A stretch of 64,000 nucleotides of DNA from Myotis daubentonii (taxonomy: Eukaryota; Chordata; Mammalia; Chiroptera; Vespertilionidae). Location: contig NC_081846.1 of the NCBI RefSeq assembly GCF_963259705.1, positions 58,454,205-58,518,204 of the forward strand, read 5' to 3'. The translations under genes were made by a program, and so were the position numbers. This document shows, piece by piece, positions 1-10,229 of this stretch (positions are counted from its first letter, which is position 1; each line of letters starts with the position of its first letter). The notes beneath the pieces were generated by a model. It had not been told where the DNA came from. It worked only from the letters and a program-made list of their open reading frames with translations, and did no database searches.

Positions 1-1834
1 TATCAATTTATAGTACTAAAGGATGGGGGAGTAAATGTAAAGGGTTAAGTGTAAGATAAATTATTTCATCTTAATTTCTGAGAGAACTAACAAAAAGTTG
101 TAGGAGATAAAATTGTCTCTTTTTTTAGAATGCATTTCAACTTTGCAAATGATCAAAACCATGGCATTGCAAATGAAAGGAACAGTGAATTTCATTATGA
201 AAGATTCTGGCTAACTTTCAGTTGAATGCAGAAGTATGGAATCTCCGGGAGAACACATTAGAAGTAGAATGTAGTCTCTAGATGGTGGTTAGTACCATGA
301 GAGCTGGTGAGACTTTTAAAGAGTATTTTTTAAAATAAGAAGAAAGCCAAATTCATAGCTATAAGAAACAATATCATTTAAAGGGAGGAGAAGGGAGAAG
401 GGGGGAAGTGCCCTCAAAAATAATGAGAGATGGCTGGAGAGATGGATGAAGATCCAGGAAAGAATGGTCACAAGAACCAAGAGATGGAGAGCATCAGAAA
501 GCATTGGTATCAGGAAACACTGCTATGGAATAGTAGCTAACGGCATGTGACAACGAGCAAGTCATTGGTGACCTTTAGAAATGCGAACAGGTTTGTTTGA
601 GATAGTTTGCCCTTACTTTAACAACTAGCTTTTTATTCACTGCCCTAAGGATCTTTACAAGCATCAGGTGTTACAATAAATATTTAATGTTTTAGTGGAA
701 AACAATTGCTCATAATACTATAATTTAAGGACATCTCTCAAATGATTGTATATCGATCCACCATGTAGATTATTCAGTTAAATATTTTTATCTTTGGTTA
801 ATTTCTCCTAATTATTTATTAGATACTAATTCTCTGCCTCATATAATTTAAATATTATTGAAATCATTGACCTCTGCAGTCCTTTGTACTTAGTAACAAA
901 TGTCTAATTCATACCGAAGGCAAGATCCACATCTGGTCCTGTTTTCTCTTTTCATTTACCCAATGGAAGCACCATATACTCTCATCTGCTTGCTTGATGC
1001 GAAGGCTGCAAACCTTCTGGTAGGTCTGACTGACTCAATTATGTTTTTCCCCCTTCATCTTTAACCGGGTGAAGATTATTTCTATCTGACATTTTTCCTT
1101 CATAGTCTCTACTGAATTCACATATTTAAGCCTTCCCCTTTTCTAAGATTTTTCCTGTACACCATAAATTTCTGGTTCTTTCTAGCTTTACTTCTCTCCC
1201 CCTCCTTCCTTGCCCATGCTTCTTACCTCTCTGTGTTACCTTGGTTATATCCCTGACCCTGCCAATCAGCCCAATAGTAATTTCTAAGCTTAAAATTCAC
1301 AAAGTAAATGTAAAGTTCCAGTTTTAGAAATTTGTCGATCACAAAATCATGCCATATCAATTTCTAAAATCCTTGCAGGATCAGAAATTCTCTTTAGGCT
1401 CTCCACTTGCTTAAATGTCTACCATTTTCTAAGTAGACTTGTTGGTCATTAAATGCCAGCATTAAAGATAAATTAAACTCATTCATTTTATTATTTTAGC
1501 ATTTCAATTATTTATATTGAAATACTATTTCCAACTGTTTTTTTTTATAGAAAATATATATTACATTTGAGCTACATTTTGGGCTAAAGAGTTGGACTAA
1601 GATTGCTTCAGCAATGAACTATTTCTTTTAAAATGTCATTTCTTAGGGAAAATGTGTGCTGAGTTCCTAACAACTGATTAGCAAATTAAATCTTGGAATA
1701 CACCTGTTTGTTAGCAAAAACTGCCTGTAATTAGATAGGTAAATCTGTTGGGGGAAAAAAATCAAATAGGTGAGCCAAAATGCAGAGTTTGTGTTGTGAT
1801 AAGAAAGACAGCATATATTTGTGTATTGCATTAC
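1..1834. other. Unclassified AT-rich sequence
   Basis: I recognise no gene, RNA or repeat here. Open frames are short (62 aa or less) and have no recognisable protein character. A purine-rich stretch near 375-410 is low complexity. The pyrimidine-rich 1040-1290 part might be a very old L2 remnant, but I cannot support that. Confidence 0.6.
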
Positions 1835-2010
1835 TCTTTCAAAGTGTGTCCATACACATGAGCTCATCTGAGTGTCACAACAACCTTGCAAACCAAACAG
1901 GGCAGCATTCTGTATTAACCAAATTTTCAGATGAGAAAAGTGACACCAAAAGGCCAAGTAACTTTCCCAAGTTCAGGCAATACCAGGCTAGATGGAACCA
2001 GGCCTTTTCA
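1835..2010 (-). repeat. MIR SINE fragment
   Basis: The plus strand reads as the reverse complement of the MIR core: a 'tcacaacaacctt' stretch, then 'cagatgagaaaagtga' and 'aagtaactttcccaag'. This is the ancient tRNA-derived mammalian SINE. It is strongly diverged and lacks clear ends. Open frames across it are incidental. Confidence 0.7.
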
Positions 2011-2261
2011 TTTAAAGTCTTTCCCCCAAGGCTGCTTTAAAAAAAATGTTGAGGTTTGTTTAAGATTTTAATTGGAAACCAAAAGGTTTCACTGCTGCTA
2101 AGGAAAATGTTTGAAAGCCACTGCACTGAATGAAAATGGCCAGCATGGTTTTCCAGAAAGGGTGTCAGAAGTTAGGCAGTATTACTCTCCAGCACCCATG
2201 ACATGGAAGGTAAACCTCTTTTCCTAATGCAATCATAATTCTGAAATAGAAATGTGAGAAA

Positions 2262-2440
2262 GCAAACACTGAACTTCTACTATGAGCTGAGCACTTTAGA
2301 CTTCATTTCATTTAATCCTTCTGAAAACCTTATGAAGTAGTAGTATTATCTCTATTTTACTGTGAGGAAGCAAAGCCTCTGAAAGGTTATGTAACCTGGC
2401 CATGGCTTCCTATCTTGTGAAGAGCAATGCATTGATTTAG
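2262..2440 (-). repeat. MIR SINE fragment
   Basis: This is a second reverse-oriented MIR. It has 'gagctgagcactttaga', 'catttcatttaatccttc', a 'tctctattttactgtgagg' core and 'ggttatgtaacctggcc'. The order matches the MIR core read on the minus strand. It is old and has no TSD that I can see. Confidence 0.75.
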
Positions 2441-3336
2441 CTAATGCCATAGCCAGTGTTCTTATTTACTACTTGGTCTGGCTGGACTAATTTTCCCTTC
2501 TTTGGGGCTGCATTGTTATACTCTGGAAAAAATACAACAAACACCTATATATGCATAGGTTACTTTTCATCCCACCTGGATAGCAGGCTACTGCACTGTA
2601 CAACTTCAGGGTAGGAATGTAGGAATAAGAGGTCATCCACATGAAGTTTATGTGGATTGTGTCCCCTGGAGTTGGGCAGAATGGAGCCTGCACAGTTGTT
2701 CACAGAGGCCTTAGGAAAATCACCAAACCATGAAATTGCTATAAATATTGGATGATTTTAGTTGAGATTGTGCATAAACTTGTATATAAATTTGTATGGT
2801 TTTGACATTTATTAGCTGACTTGATTAGTGGGTATCAATTTTGACTTGATGCACAAAATGAGAACCATCTCCAGTTACAAAATACAAAAAAAATTAGACA
2901 ACTTTTTGAAGACAAAAATACTAATTTTAGAACATTTAGTTTTTTTCATGTAATATCATGAGGGATATTATAATCATAAGCAATATTTCTTTCTAAACAC
3001 TATTTTTCCCACTCCTGCAACTCAAGGGAGAATTCCAGTATGTTTTCTTTATTCTATTCTCTTTCACTTTATGGCTTCTAAATATAAAATTTACATGTGT
3101 ATCCTTAGTTTTGTTATGAACAGTCAATTCCAAGACATGTATGGCTCATTTCCTTTTGGGGGACAGTATTCTGGATAAATTGTGGGGATAAGAGCATCTT
3201 TTCTTGTCTGACCCAAATCCTCATTATTGTATACCTCACAATACACAGTAATTTTCAAATGAATATCACTGTATCTGTTCAGAATGGGGAGAGACCTGAC
3301 ATAAACTATGGCAAGGGAAGATTTTGGTTCATTAAG
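2441..3336. other. Unclassified sequence
   Basis: No gene or repeat is recognised with confidence. The first 250 bases could be flanking remains of the neighbouring MIR. The rest is AT-rich with no open frame of note. Confidence 0.55.
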
Positions 3337-3512
3337 AATGAATAGGAATCAACCAATGAACTTGTATGCATATACGCATAACCCATGGACACAGACAATG
3401 GGGTGGTGAGGGCCTGGGCAGGGGGATGGGAGTGGGCTGGAAGAGGTTAACGGGGGAAAAGGAGGACCTATGTAATACTTTCAATAACAAAGATTTTAAA
3501 AAATGAATAGGA
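3337..3512 (+). mobile_element. 5'-truncated L1 3' tail with TSD
   Basis: An insertion of about 154 bp (3348-3501) is flanked by an 11-bp direct repeat aatgaatagga (3337-3347 and 3502-3512). It contains the 'gcataacccatggacac' and G-rich 'gggcagggggatggg' signatures of the bat L1 3' UTR seen elsewhere in this window (41.6 kb; inverted at 45.2 kb). It ends in 'aaagattttaaaa'. This is an ordinary target-primed insertion that copied only the last bases of the template. Confidence 0.8.
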
Positions 3513-4138
3513 TTTGAATAAATGGAAAGAAAGAGATGTTTGGGGCAGAACGTGATCAAATTCCAGATTGAAAGGAAGAGATATGCAAGATGTGTTCATA
3601 AAACTGTGAGAAACTGCTTTGTCTTGGGTGGGCATCTCATGTGTAATAAAAGAAGAAAGTTAACTTAGGGTCAAATTTCAGACTGCCTTATGTGTTGGAT
3701 TACTATAACTAATAACAACTAAAATCTATTGAATCTGTACAGATAAATAAGGCTATTGGAATATTCATTTGGTAGAGATGATCAGAATGAGTCAGAGAGA
3801 AGGGAAGAGAGGCCAGCTGGCAGGCAATCTCGGGAGCCTAGGCATGAAGTATAAAGAGGCTGCATGAGGGACAGAGCTGTGTTTGAATGTGGGGTAACAG
3901 AGAACAGAAATCAGACCAAAATCCAAGGTCTCAGCTGGGAGAACTGTGGAAAATTTATTAAAAAAAAAAAAAAAGTTGGGTGAGGAGAAGCTTTGACGGC
4001 AGGAGTACTAGTAATAGGTGGTAATCAAGTTGCATTAAATCTGAAAATATTAATGAATGACAGAGATCATATAAGGACTTCCAAAAAAACCCCAGTAAAT
4101 GCTATAGTAGTTGGGCACAGTTCTTAATGCCTTACTTT
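3513..4138. other. Unclassified sequence with A15 run
   Basis: No gene is seen. An A-run at about 3961-3974 follows purine-rich sequence and could be the tail of an old retroposed element, but I cannot identify the body. Confidence 0.5.
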
Positions 4139-4378
4139 AAGATGGTTGGAACTCTTGCCTGGCCAACATGGCTCAATGGTTGAGCATCGACATATGAACC
4201 AGGAGGTCACGGTTCAATTCCAAGTCAGTGCACATGCCTAGGTGGTGGACTTGATCTGAGTGGGGGATGTGCAGGAGGCAGCTGTTCATTGATTCTCTCT
4301 CATCATTGGTGTTTCTATCTCTCTCTCCCTCTCCCTTCCTCTCTGAAATAATTTTTTTTTAAAAAGATGGTTGTAACT
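4139..4378 (+). mobile_element. Ves SINE
   Basis: This is a vespertilionid tRNA-derived SINE, element about 4154-4363. It has a degenerate A box (tggctcaatggttgag), a B box (ggttcaattcc), the 'gtgcaggaggcagc' body, a 'tctctctcatcattg' pyrimidine tract and a short T/A-rich tail. An imperfect 15-bp TSD (aagatggttggaact / aagatggttgtaact) flanks it at 4139-4153 and 4364-4378. Such elements are transcribed by Pol III and depend on L1 proteins to move. Confidence 0.93.
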
Positions 4379-5624
4379 ATTTAGTGACCTAATTGGACCA
4401 CTACTGTGGTGAATAATTGTAAATAATAGGCTTTATTTCTTTGCTTCCTTATCCTTATGCCTCTCCACATTAGCTTAATGACTTGGGTGGGGAGACTATG
4501 GTTAATCTTTGCTGCAAGACTGAAACACTTTATTCAACTGAAAAGTCTTATTAGACCTTTGATGCTCATAGCTTTGTTAATACTTATCTGTCTTACTATT
4601 TGGTGCCTGGAGATAAACATCATTTCCAACTAAGTAAAGCCCTTGACTCTCTATTTCCTTTAATTTCTACCTTTAAATAAGCTGATTCTTACCTGAAGTC
4701 ATCTCTTTCTTATAATACCTTGCAAAAACCAGCCCATAATATTCTGACATTTTCCAGAAACTTCCTTAAAAGGTATAATCTTGGGAGGTACATATTCTGT
4801 CCTTCAAACTTTCAGTTTTATCAAATAGTTTTATAAAATAATGTGTTTCCAACTTTCCAGTTTGCTGTATCTACTTGCTTTACTCCCATTGATGACTTCT
4901 AAGCCAATGACATACATTTCATGTTTGTTGTTACAGCAGAACTTATTCCTGGTAAGAATTTCTGTTTTAAGTGGAGTGAATAATGTTGGTAGTTATAACA
5001 AAAGCCTCCAAACTTTCAACCACTTAAAGGTTTATTTCTTACTACGCTATGGTTCTGCTAACCAGATGTTCCACTTGTTTCTCGCAAGAATGATTCACTC
5101 CTGCAAAATTGATTTATTCCTGATCTGCATGTCTTTGAGTTCCCTAGACATTTCCCTTGTTTGAAATTACTTGCATCTTCCTTCCAGCTGAGTTATAGTC
5201 AACAGCATGGGGGTTCTTGTCAGCTCATAGTCCATGGACGTCTTAGAATTATGGACCCAGATTTGACAGAGGATTGGATCAATTAGAAACGGTCAATCTC
5301 TGGTATGTCTTAACATTTTTAAGCCTGAGCTCTCTGACGATGAACATAAAATTTTTATACTCTCTCACTTCCTTACCCTACTAGCTCCAACATTTGCCAT
5401 GGGAGATCAGTTAGTGTGCATGTCCATAGAATGAAGTCATGACAGAAGAAAGCATGGGGACCAAAGAAAGGAAGGGGAGAAGAGGGGAATAAAAAGAGTG
5501 TGGCTTCCTTCCCTGGCTCCTTCACCAGACTCTACGCTGCTTTCTAATAGGGCTTTATCTATGAAACTCCAGATTGAACATGGTGATTTGCCCAGAGTAT
5601 GTATTTAACTAATTTTCCTTGATG
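4379..5624. other. Unclassified sequence
   Basis: No gene is recognised. The stretch 4990-5300 resembles old dispersed repeats ('cacttaaaggtttatttctt'), but I cannot name a family. A 107-codon open stretch at 4841-5164 shows no protein features beyond hydrophobic low-complexity sequence, so I do not call it. Confidence 0.5.
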
Positions 5625-6085
5625 TGTGGCAGGCTCTGAAGTCAGGTTGCCATTGTTTAAATGCCTGCTTTGCCGATTGTTATGGATCTTGGTCAAGTTA
5701 TTTAATCTTTCTGTGCCTCAATCTAATCATCTAAAAAATTGGGAAACTAGGAATGCATACATCATAGGGCTTTTATGAAACTTAACTGAGAAATAAATGT
5801 AAAGGACTAAACAGTGATGGCGAACCTTTTGAGCTCAGTGTGTCAGCATTTTGAAAAACCCTAACTTAACTCTGGTGCCGTGTCACATATAGAAATTGTT
5901 TGATATTTGCAACCATAGTAAAACAAAGATTTATATTTTTGATATTTATTTTATATATTTAAATGCCATTTAACAAAGAAAAATCAACCAAAAAAAATGA
6001 GTTTGCGTGTCACCTCTGACACGCGTGTCATAGGTTCGCCATCACTGGACTAACATAATTTCTGGGCTCATAGTAAGGCCTTAGT
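5625..6085 (+). repeat. MIR SINE interrupted by a hAT MITE
   Basis: The MIR runs from 5625 to 5811 ('ggtcaagttatttaatctt', 'ctgtgcctcaatctaatc', 'catcatagggcttttatg') and resumes at 6048 with 'ctgggctcatagtaaggc'. The hAT element at 5812-6047 splits it. This nesting orders the events: ancient MIR first, young hAT second. Confidence 0.75.
5812..6047. mobile_element. Non-autonomous hAT transposon (MITE), copy 1
   Basis: This 236-bp element has terminal inverted repeats CAGTGATGGCG / CGCCATCACTG, exact over 11 bp and recognisable further in. It has no coding capacity. The flanks ggactaaa / gactaaca look like a damaged 8-bp TSD, as expected for hAT. A second, nearly identical copy lies at 30159-30394. 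The mammalian hAT class and its recent bat activity are established; the exact subfamily is not determined here. Confidence 0.88.
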
Positions 6086-6104
6086 CACAATTTTGAGATC
6101 TAGC

Positions 6105-6240
6105 ACAGCACAGCAGTTGAAAGTAGGACTCTGAAGCCAGGCTACCTGAGTTCTAATACCTGTTGTTACTCATTCCTCCTAATTATTCCAAGGTGACCTT
6201 AATTTCTTTATGCCAGTTTTTACATGACAAACATTCAAAA
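6105..6240 (+). repeat. MIR SINE fragment
   Basis: The pattern 'gactctgaagccaggctacc', 'gagttctaatacctg', then 'ccttaatttctttatgcc' follows the 5' half of MIR. It is strongly diverged and partial. Confidence 0.6.
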
Positions 6241-7294
6241 CACTAATATTATATTGAGTGACTGACTGAATGAACAATTTAAAAGGTAAGAATAGTTTAA
6301 GGTCAGGAGGTAAAACTGCTCATTCCTATATCTGATTTTGGTTTGTGGTTTTGTTTTTTACATTGATATTAACATGAAATGGTCCATTACATGTACCTAG
6401 TCTGTAAACCATAGGACAAGCCTATGTCTTATCTTGTTTTTCCATGCCCTCCACCCCATATTACATAATCCAAATGACTGGAAATCACAATGTCAGAAGG
6501 AATCCATATCAATACATTTAATAGTAGAAAAACAGCAAGCATTTCCCCAACTAGCCAACTCTTACACACAGAAGTATTTGCGAAAGTGGATGGATTGGCA
6601 CTATTTTACAGGGAAGAAAAAATTAGATTTAAGAGCTTTGCTATTTCACCTGTCACATTACTTAGGAGAAATAAAAATAAAAAGTGAATAATATCCTAGG
6701 AAAGTGCATGGTCATTTCTAGTATGAAAGACTTTTAGTGACTTATTTCTGTTTGCAGTAGTGTTTCATAGCTTCTAACATATAAAGCTTGCTAAGAAAAA
6801 TAAAAAAGATACCACCACCCACATTTTGTCTGGAGTTAATATGTATTTTTCCTCTTGTCAGAGTGGAGGAGGCTCTCTGTTTATATAATTACAGCTTTCA
6901 AAAATCATTTAAATAGACATGAGCAAAGAAGTGAAATTGCATGTGGAATATTTGGATGACATTGAATCTGTCAGGTCTATGAGATTTGCTTAGAAAAACT
7001 GATATGTTTTTTGACTCTCTCTTGGATGGAACTGTGCTTTGCTGGAGGTTCAGAAACAATTTTTCCATGTTGCTGACAATCTTGATAATAGTCCTGATGA
7101 ATTATCTGTACTACTAAGCTCCCCAAACCAACTGGATTCACTTCTGTGAAGGGGATTTGGAGAAAAGCAATGAGCTACATATTTTCCTGCAGCTTTGGGC
7201 ATGAAAATGAGGAGGATGGCAAACCCTGACAAAACTTGCTACCCCTTTCCTTTTCTTAACAGACTATCTTTGAGCCATATTAAGAAGTGAAGAA
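6241..7294. other. Unclassified sequence
   Basis: No gene or named repeat is recognised. Two overlapping small open frames at 6434-6691 have no recognisable protein character. The boundary on the right is the 5' end of a Helitron. Confidence 0.55.
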
Positions 7295-7733
7295 TCCTAT
7301 ATAATAAAAGCCTAATACAGTAAGTGTCCAGTCATCCAGTCAGCCATTAAACCAATTAAAGTGTAATATGCTAATGATATACTAAGGCTGCACAACTGCT
7401 CACTATGATGTGCATGACTACCAGAGAGCAGACAGTCGACCGGTCAACCAGTTGCTATGATGTGCACTGACCACCAGGGGGAAGATGCTCCAACTGGTAG
7501 GTTAGCTTGCTGCTGGTGTCTGGCCAATCGGGACTGAGCAAGACAGGCCAGATACTTCCTGGAGCCCTCCTGCAGTCCCTCCCCTGCTGGCCAACCTCCT
7601 GTGTCCCTCACTGGCCCCGATCATGCACCAGTGGGGTCCATCAGCCTGGCCTGCACCTTCTTGCAATCTGGGACCCCTCAGGGGATCCCGCAGGCCAGGC
7701 CAAGGGACCCCACTGGTGCACAAATTTGTGCAC
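7295..7733 (+). mobile_element. HeliBat-type non-autonomous Helitron, 3' end lost
   Basis: It starts TCCTATATAATAAAAG, the HeliBat 5' terminus. It holds two copies of a module 'ctatgatgtgca...gaccacca' (near 7400 and 7455) and ends with the hairpin gtgcacaaatttgtgcac at 7716-7733. The usual bases after the hairpin (ccgggcctctag) are missing, so the 3' end is truncated or eroded. Rolling-circle elements make no TSD. No Rep/helicase is encoded, and open frames inside are shadows of GC-rich non-coding DNA. Confidence 0.88.
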
Positions 7734-9000
7734 AGTTATATATAAGCATGAGTTAGAAACAAAAGGCAAAGATGAAATTGAGCTTGTGTTTTCAGGGGCA
7801 TATTCACCTTTTCTCATTTTTTGAACAGGTAAAAATAATTATGAATATCTTTCTCAATATCCTTTTACTCATGTTTCATATTTTAAAATCTATTTGAATT
7901 AATTTTTATTTTTAAAGTTTACTGAAGTAAAATTAATCTACACATTTTAAAAGTATACAAATTAATAAGTTCTGACATATGTACATATCCATGAATCCAT
8001 CAATAAAATCAAGGAATAAACATATCCATTATCTCCAAAAGTTTCTTTTTTTTCTTCTTTTTTTTGGTTAATCATCACCAGAGTATATTTTTTTCCATGG
8101 ATTTTTAGAGAGATTGGAGGGGGAGAGACAGACATATCACTGCTGGTTGCCCCATGCCCTGTACAACCCAGGTATGTGCCCTTGCCCAGAATCAAACCTG
8201 AGGCCCTGCAGTATGCAGGCAGATGCTCTATCCACTGAGCAAAACTGGCTAGGGCATTGTCCTCTTTTTTAAACCTCTCTTGTCCCTCCCTGTGTTTTTG
8301 CCTCACCATTCCCCATCACCACTACTCTATACCCTGGAAACCCACTTCTCTGCTTTCTGTCTTGATAGATTGGTTTGCATTTTCTAAAGTCTTATAGAAA
8401 TGGAATAATCTAGAATGTACTCTTTTGTTTGTAAGAAATTTTTTTTCACTCAGCATAATTATTTTGAAATTAATTCATCTTGTATTAGTCATTTCCTTTT
8501 GTTGAGTAGCATTTCAATGTAAAGATATACCACAATTTGTTTATCCGCTCAACTGTTGATGGACATATGGGTTATTTCTGAAGTTTGGCTATTACAAATA
8601 AAGTCACTATGATATTTATGTACAACTATTGTTTGAATATATGATTTTTATTCCTTTTATGTAAATAAGAATAAGATGCCTCAATCACATAACAGATAAA
8701 TTTTTAATTTTTAGAGAAGCTGCTAAACTGTTTTTCCAAAGCAGTTATATCAATTTAGATTCTCCCTAGAAGCACTGAGAATTCCAGTTCCTCCACATCA
8801 CCAACAGTTGGTATGGCCAAATGTTTTAACTTGAGCCATTTTAACAGGTGTGCAGTGGTATATCTTTGTAATTTTAAGTTACGTTTCCCCAATGACTAAT
8901 GACATTGACTGTATTTTCTTATGCTTATATGTCAACTGTATATCTCTTCAGATCTGTTGCCAAATGTTGTTTTCTTGATATTAAGGTTTATTTTCTATTT
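7734..9000 (-). repeat. Old L1 3' region (minus), split by a SINE
   Basis: The plus strand shows reversed hallmarks of old mammalian L1 3' ends: 'gttgatggacatatgggtt', 'gtttttccaaagcagt', 'ccacatcaccaacagttgg' and 'gtgtgcagtggtat'. The first part (about 7870-8040) resembles an old L1 3' UTR. No frame survives. It is interrupted at about 8048-8255 by a SINE. The first roughly 130 bases after the Helitron are unassigned. Confidence 0.75.
8048..8255 (-). mobile_element. Older Ves-like tRNA SINE
   Basis: Reverse complement of a tRNA-derived SINE: 'gaatcaaacctgaggcc' is the inverted B box and 'ctctatccactgagc' the inverted A box, ending 'ggctagggc'. The internal body ('gggggagagacagaca', 'atcatcaccagagtat') differs from the younger Ves copies here and resembles the copy at 27.3 kb, so this is an older subfamily. 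A clear TSD is not visible. Confidence 0.75.
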
Positions 9001-9600
9001 TTAAATATATTCTTTTATTAAAAAATTAACTTTTTTGGTGTACAGTTCTACGAATGTCACCACATGTGTGATTTCATGTAATTACTACCACAATTGAGTT
9101 ACAAAATAGTTCCATCACCCAAAAAAAAAACCTCCTTCTGGCTGTTCCTTTGTAGTCATATCCTGCCCATCCCAAACTTGTTTTGGTTTCGATTACTATA
9201 GGTTTGTATTTTCAAAATTGTCTTATAAATTGTGGTCCATAGGTTCCTCCAGTAATCCCCCTGAGGTGAGACCAAAGTGAGCCTCCCAGGAATCGGCCCA
9301 CCATGGTGGCTGAGCTCGTTGTCCCTCTTGGCTCTCTCTTTTCCCTCTGGAGAAACTTTAGGCCCAGGAGAGGTCTCTGGGTGGTGTTATGCCAGCAAAA
9401 GGGAGGAGTGAGGGAGTCTAAGTAAAACCACTTCTCTTAACCTTATAAGGTCCTTCTCATCTTGTTGTCCAGAAGGGTATTTCAGTATCATCCATGAGTT
9501 CTGGGATTTTCATATGTCGTGTGTATGGATAGTTGTTGGTTGGTCTTCTTGTGAGGGGAATTGAAGTCAGAAATGATCTGTGCCACCATATTGATGATGT
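9001..9600 (-). repeat. L1-type UTR sequence of uncertain subfamily
   Basis: The 9000-9230 part resembles an old L1 3' UTR on the minus strand ('gtgtacagttctacgaatg', 'ttacaaaatagttccatc'). The 9230-9600 part is GC-richer and ends 'gccaccatattgatgatgtc', which on the minus strand looks like the ATGGTGGC start of an L1-type 5' UTR. It sits between two stretches of old L1 ORF2-like sequence. It could be an inserted HAL1/L1 composite or an unrelated repeat; I cannot decide. Confidence 0.4.
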
Positions 9601-9776
9601 CCTCTATTTTTTTTTTGAGTTAATTTTGGTCATTTGTGTCTTTCTAAGAATTTGATTAATTCTGTTGATCATCTGAGATGAATTACCTTTATGTTTCAAT
9701 GATTTTGTCTATTGCTTTTTCATTTTCTATATTTCTGAACTGATATTTATTATTTCTGGTTCCTTTGGTTATAATG
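9601..9776 (-). repeat. Old L1 ORF2-like fragment (left of the young L1)
   Basis: Reads like reversed, decayed L1 ORF2 ('aatttgattaattctgttga', 'ctgatatttattatttctgg'). The same old element resumes at 17012 on the other side of the young L1, so this is the left half of the target sequence. Confidence 0.65.
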
Positions 9777-9789
9777 TACTCTTCTAGTT
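9777..9789. repeat. TSD of full-length L1 (3' side)
   Basis: The 13-bp direct repeat tactcttctagtt is identical at 9777-9789 and 16999-17011. It abuts the outer poly(A) (plus-strand T run) here and the L1 5' end there. This sets the element ends and shows the insertion was target-primed. Confidence 0.95.
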
Positions 9790-9919
9790 TTTGGTTTTTT
9801 TTGTTTTGTTTTTTTTTTTTTTTTGGAGATGGAAGCTTGAGACAGGGGGATTATATTTGCTTTTATTCACTTTTGAGTAATTTGATTTTTTAAAACTGTA
9901 CATGTATTGCTTTTTTTTT
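9790..9919 (-). other. Double poly(A) with 86-bp 3' transduced segment
   Basis: In L1 sense the 3' UTR ends 'ctttaagcaataaa' plus a short A-run (plus-strand T run 9911-9919). It continues with 86 bp of non-L1 sequence (9910-9825) containing its own AATAAA about 37 bases before a second, longer A-rich tail (9824-9790). The TSD follows the second tail. The short L1 insertion at 48964-49044 ends at the same 'caataaa' without this extra segment, which supports reading it as downstream flank copied by read-through. Confidence 0.8.
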
Positions 9920-10229
9920 ATTGCTTAAAGTATTACAAAGGGTATTACATATGTATCCATTTTATCCCCCCGCCCTAGACAGTCCCCTAGCCTCCCCTAT
10001 CCCCCAGTGTCTTATGTCCATTGGTTATGCTTATATGCATGCATAAAAGTCCTTTAGTTGATCTCTTACCCCCCTACCTCCTGCCCCCCAACCCTCCCCG
10101 GCCTTCCCGCTGCAGTTTGACAATCTGTTTGAGGCAGCTCTGCCTCTGTATCTATTATTGTTCAAAAGTTTATAATGGTCTCTATTGTCCATGAATGAGT
10201 GAGATCAGGTGGTATTTTTCCTTTATTGA

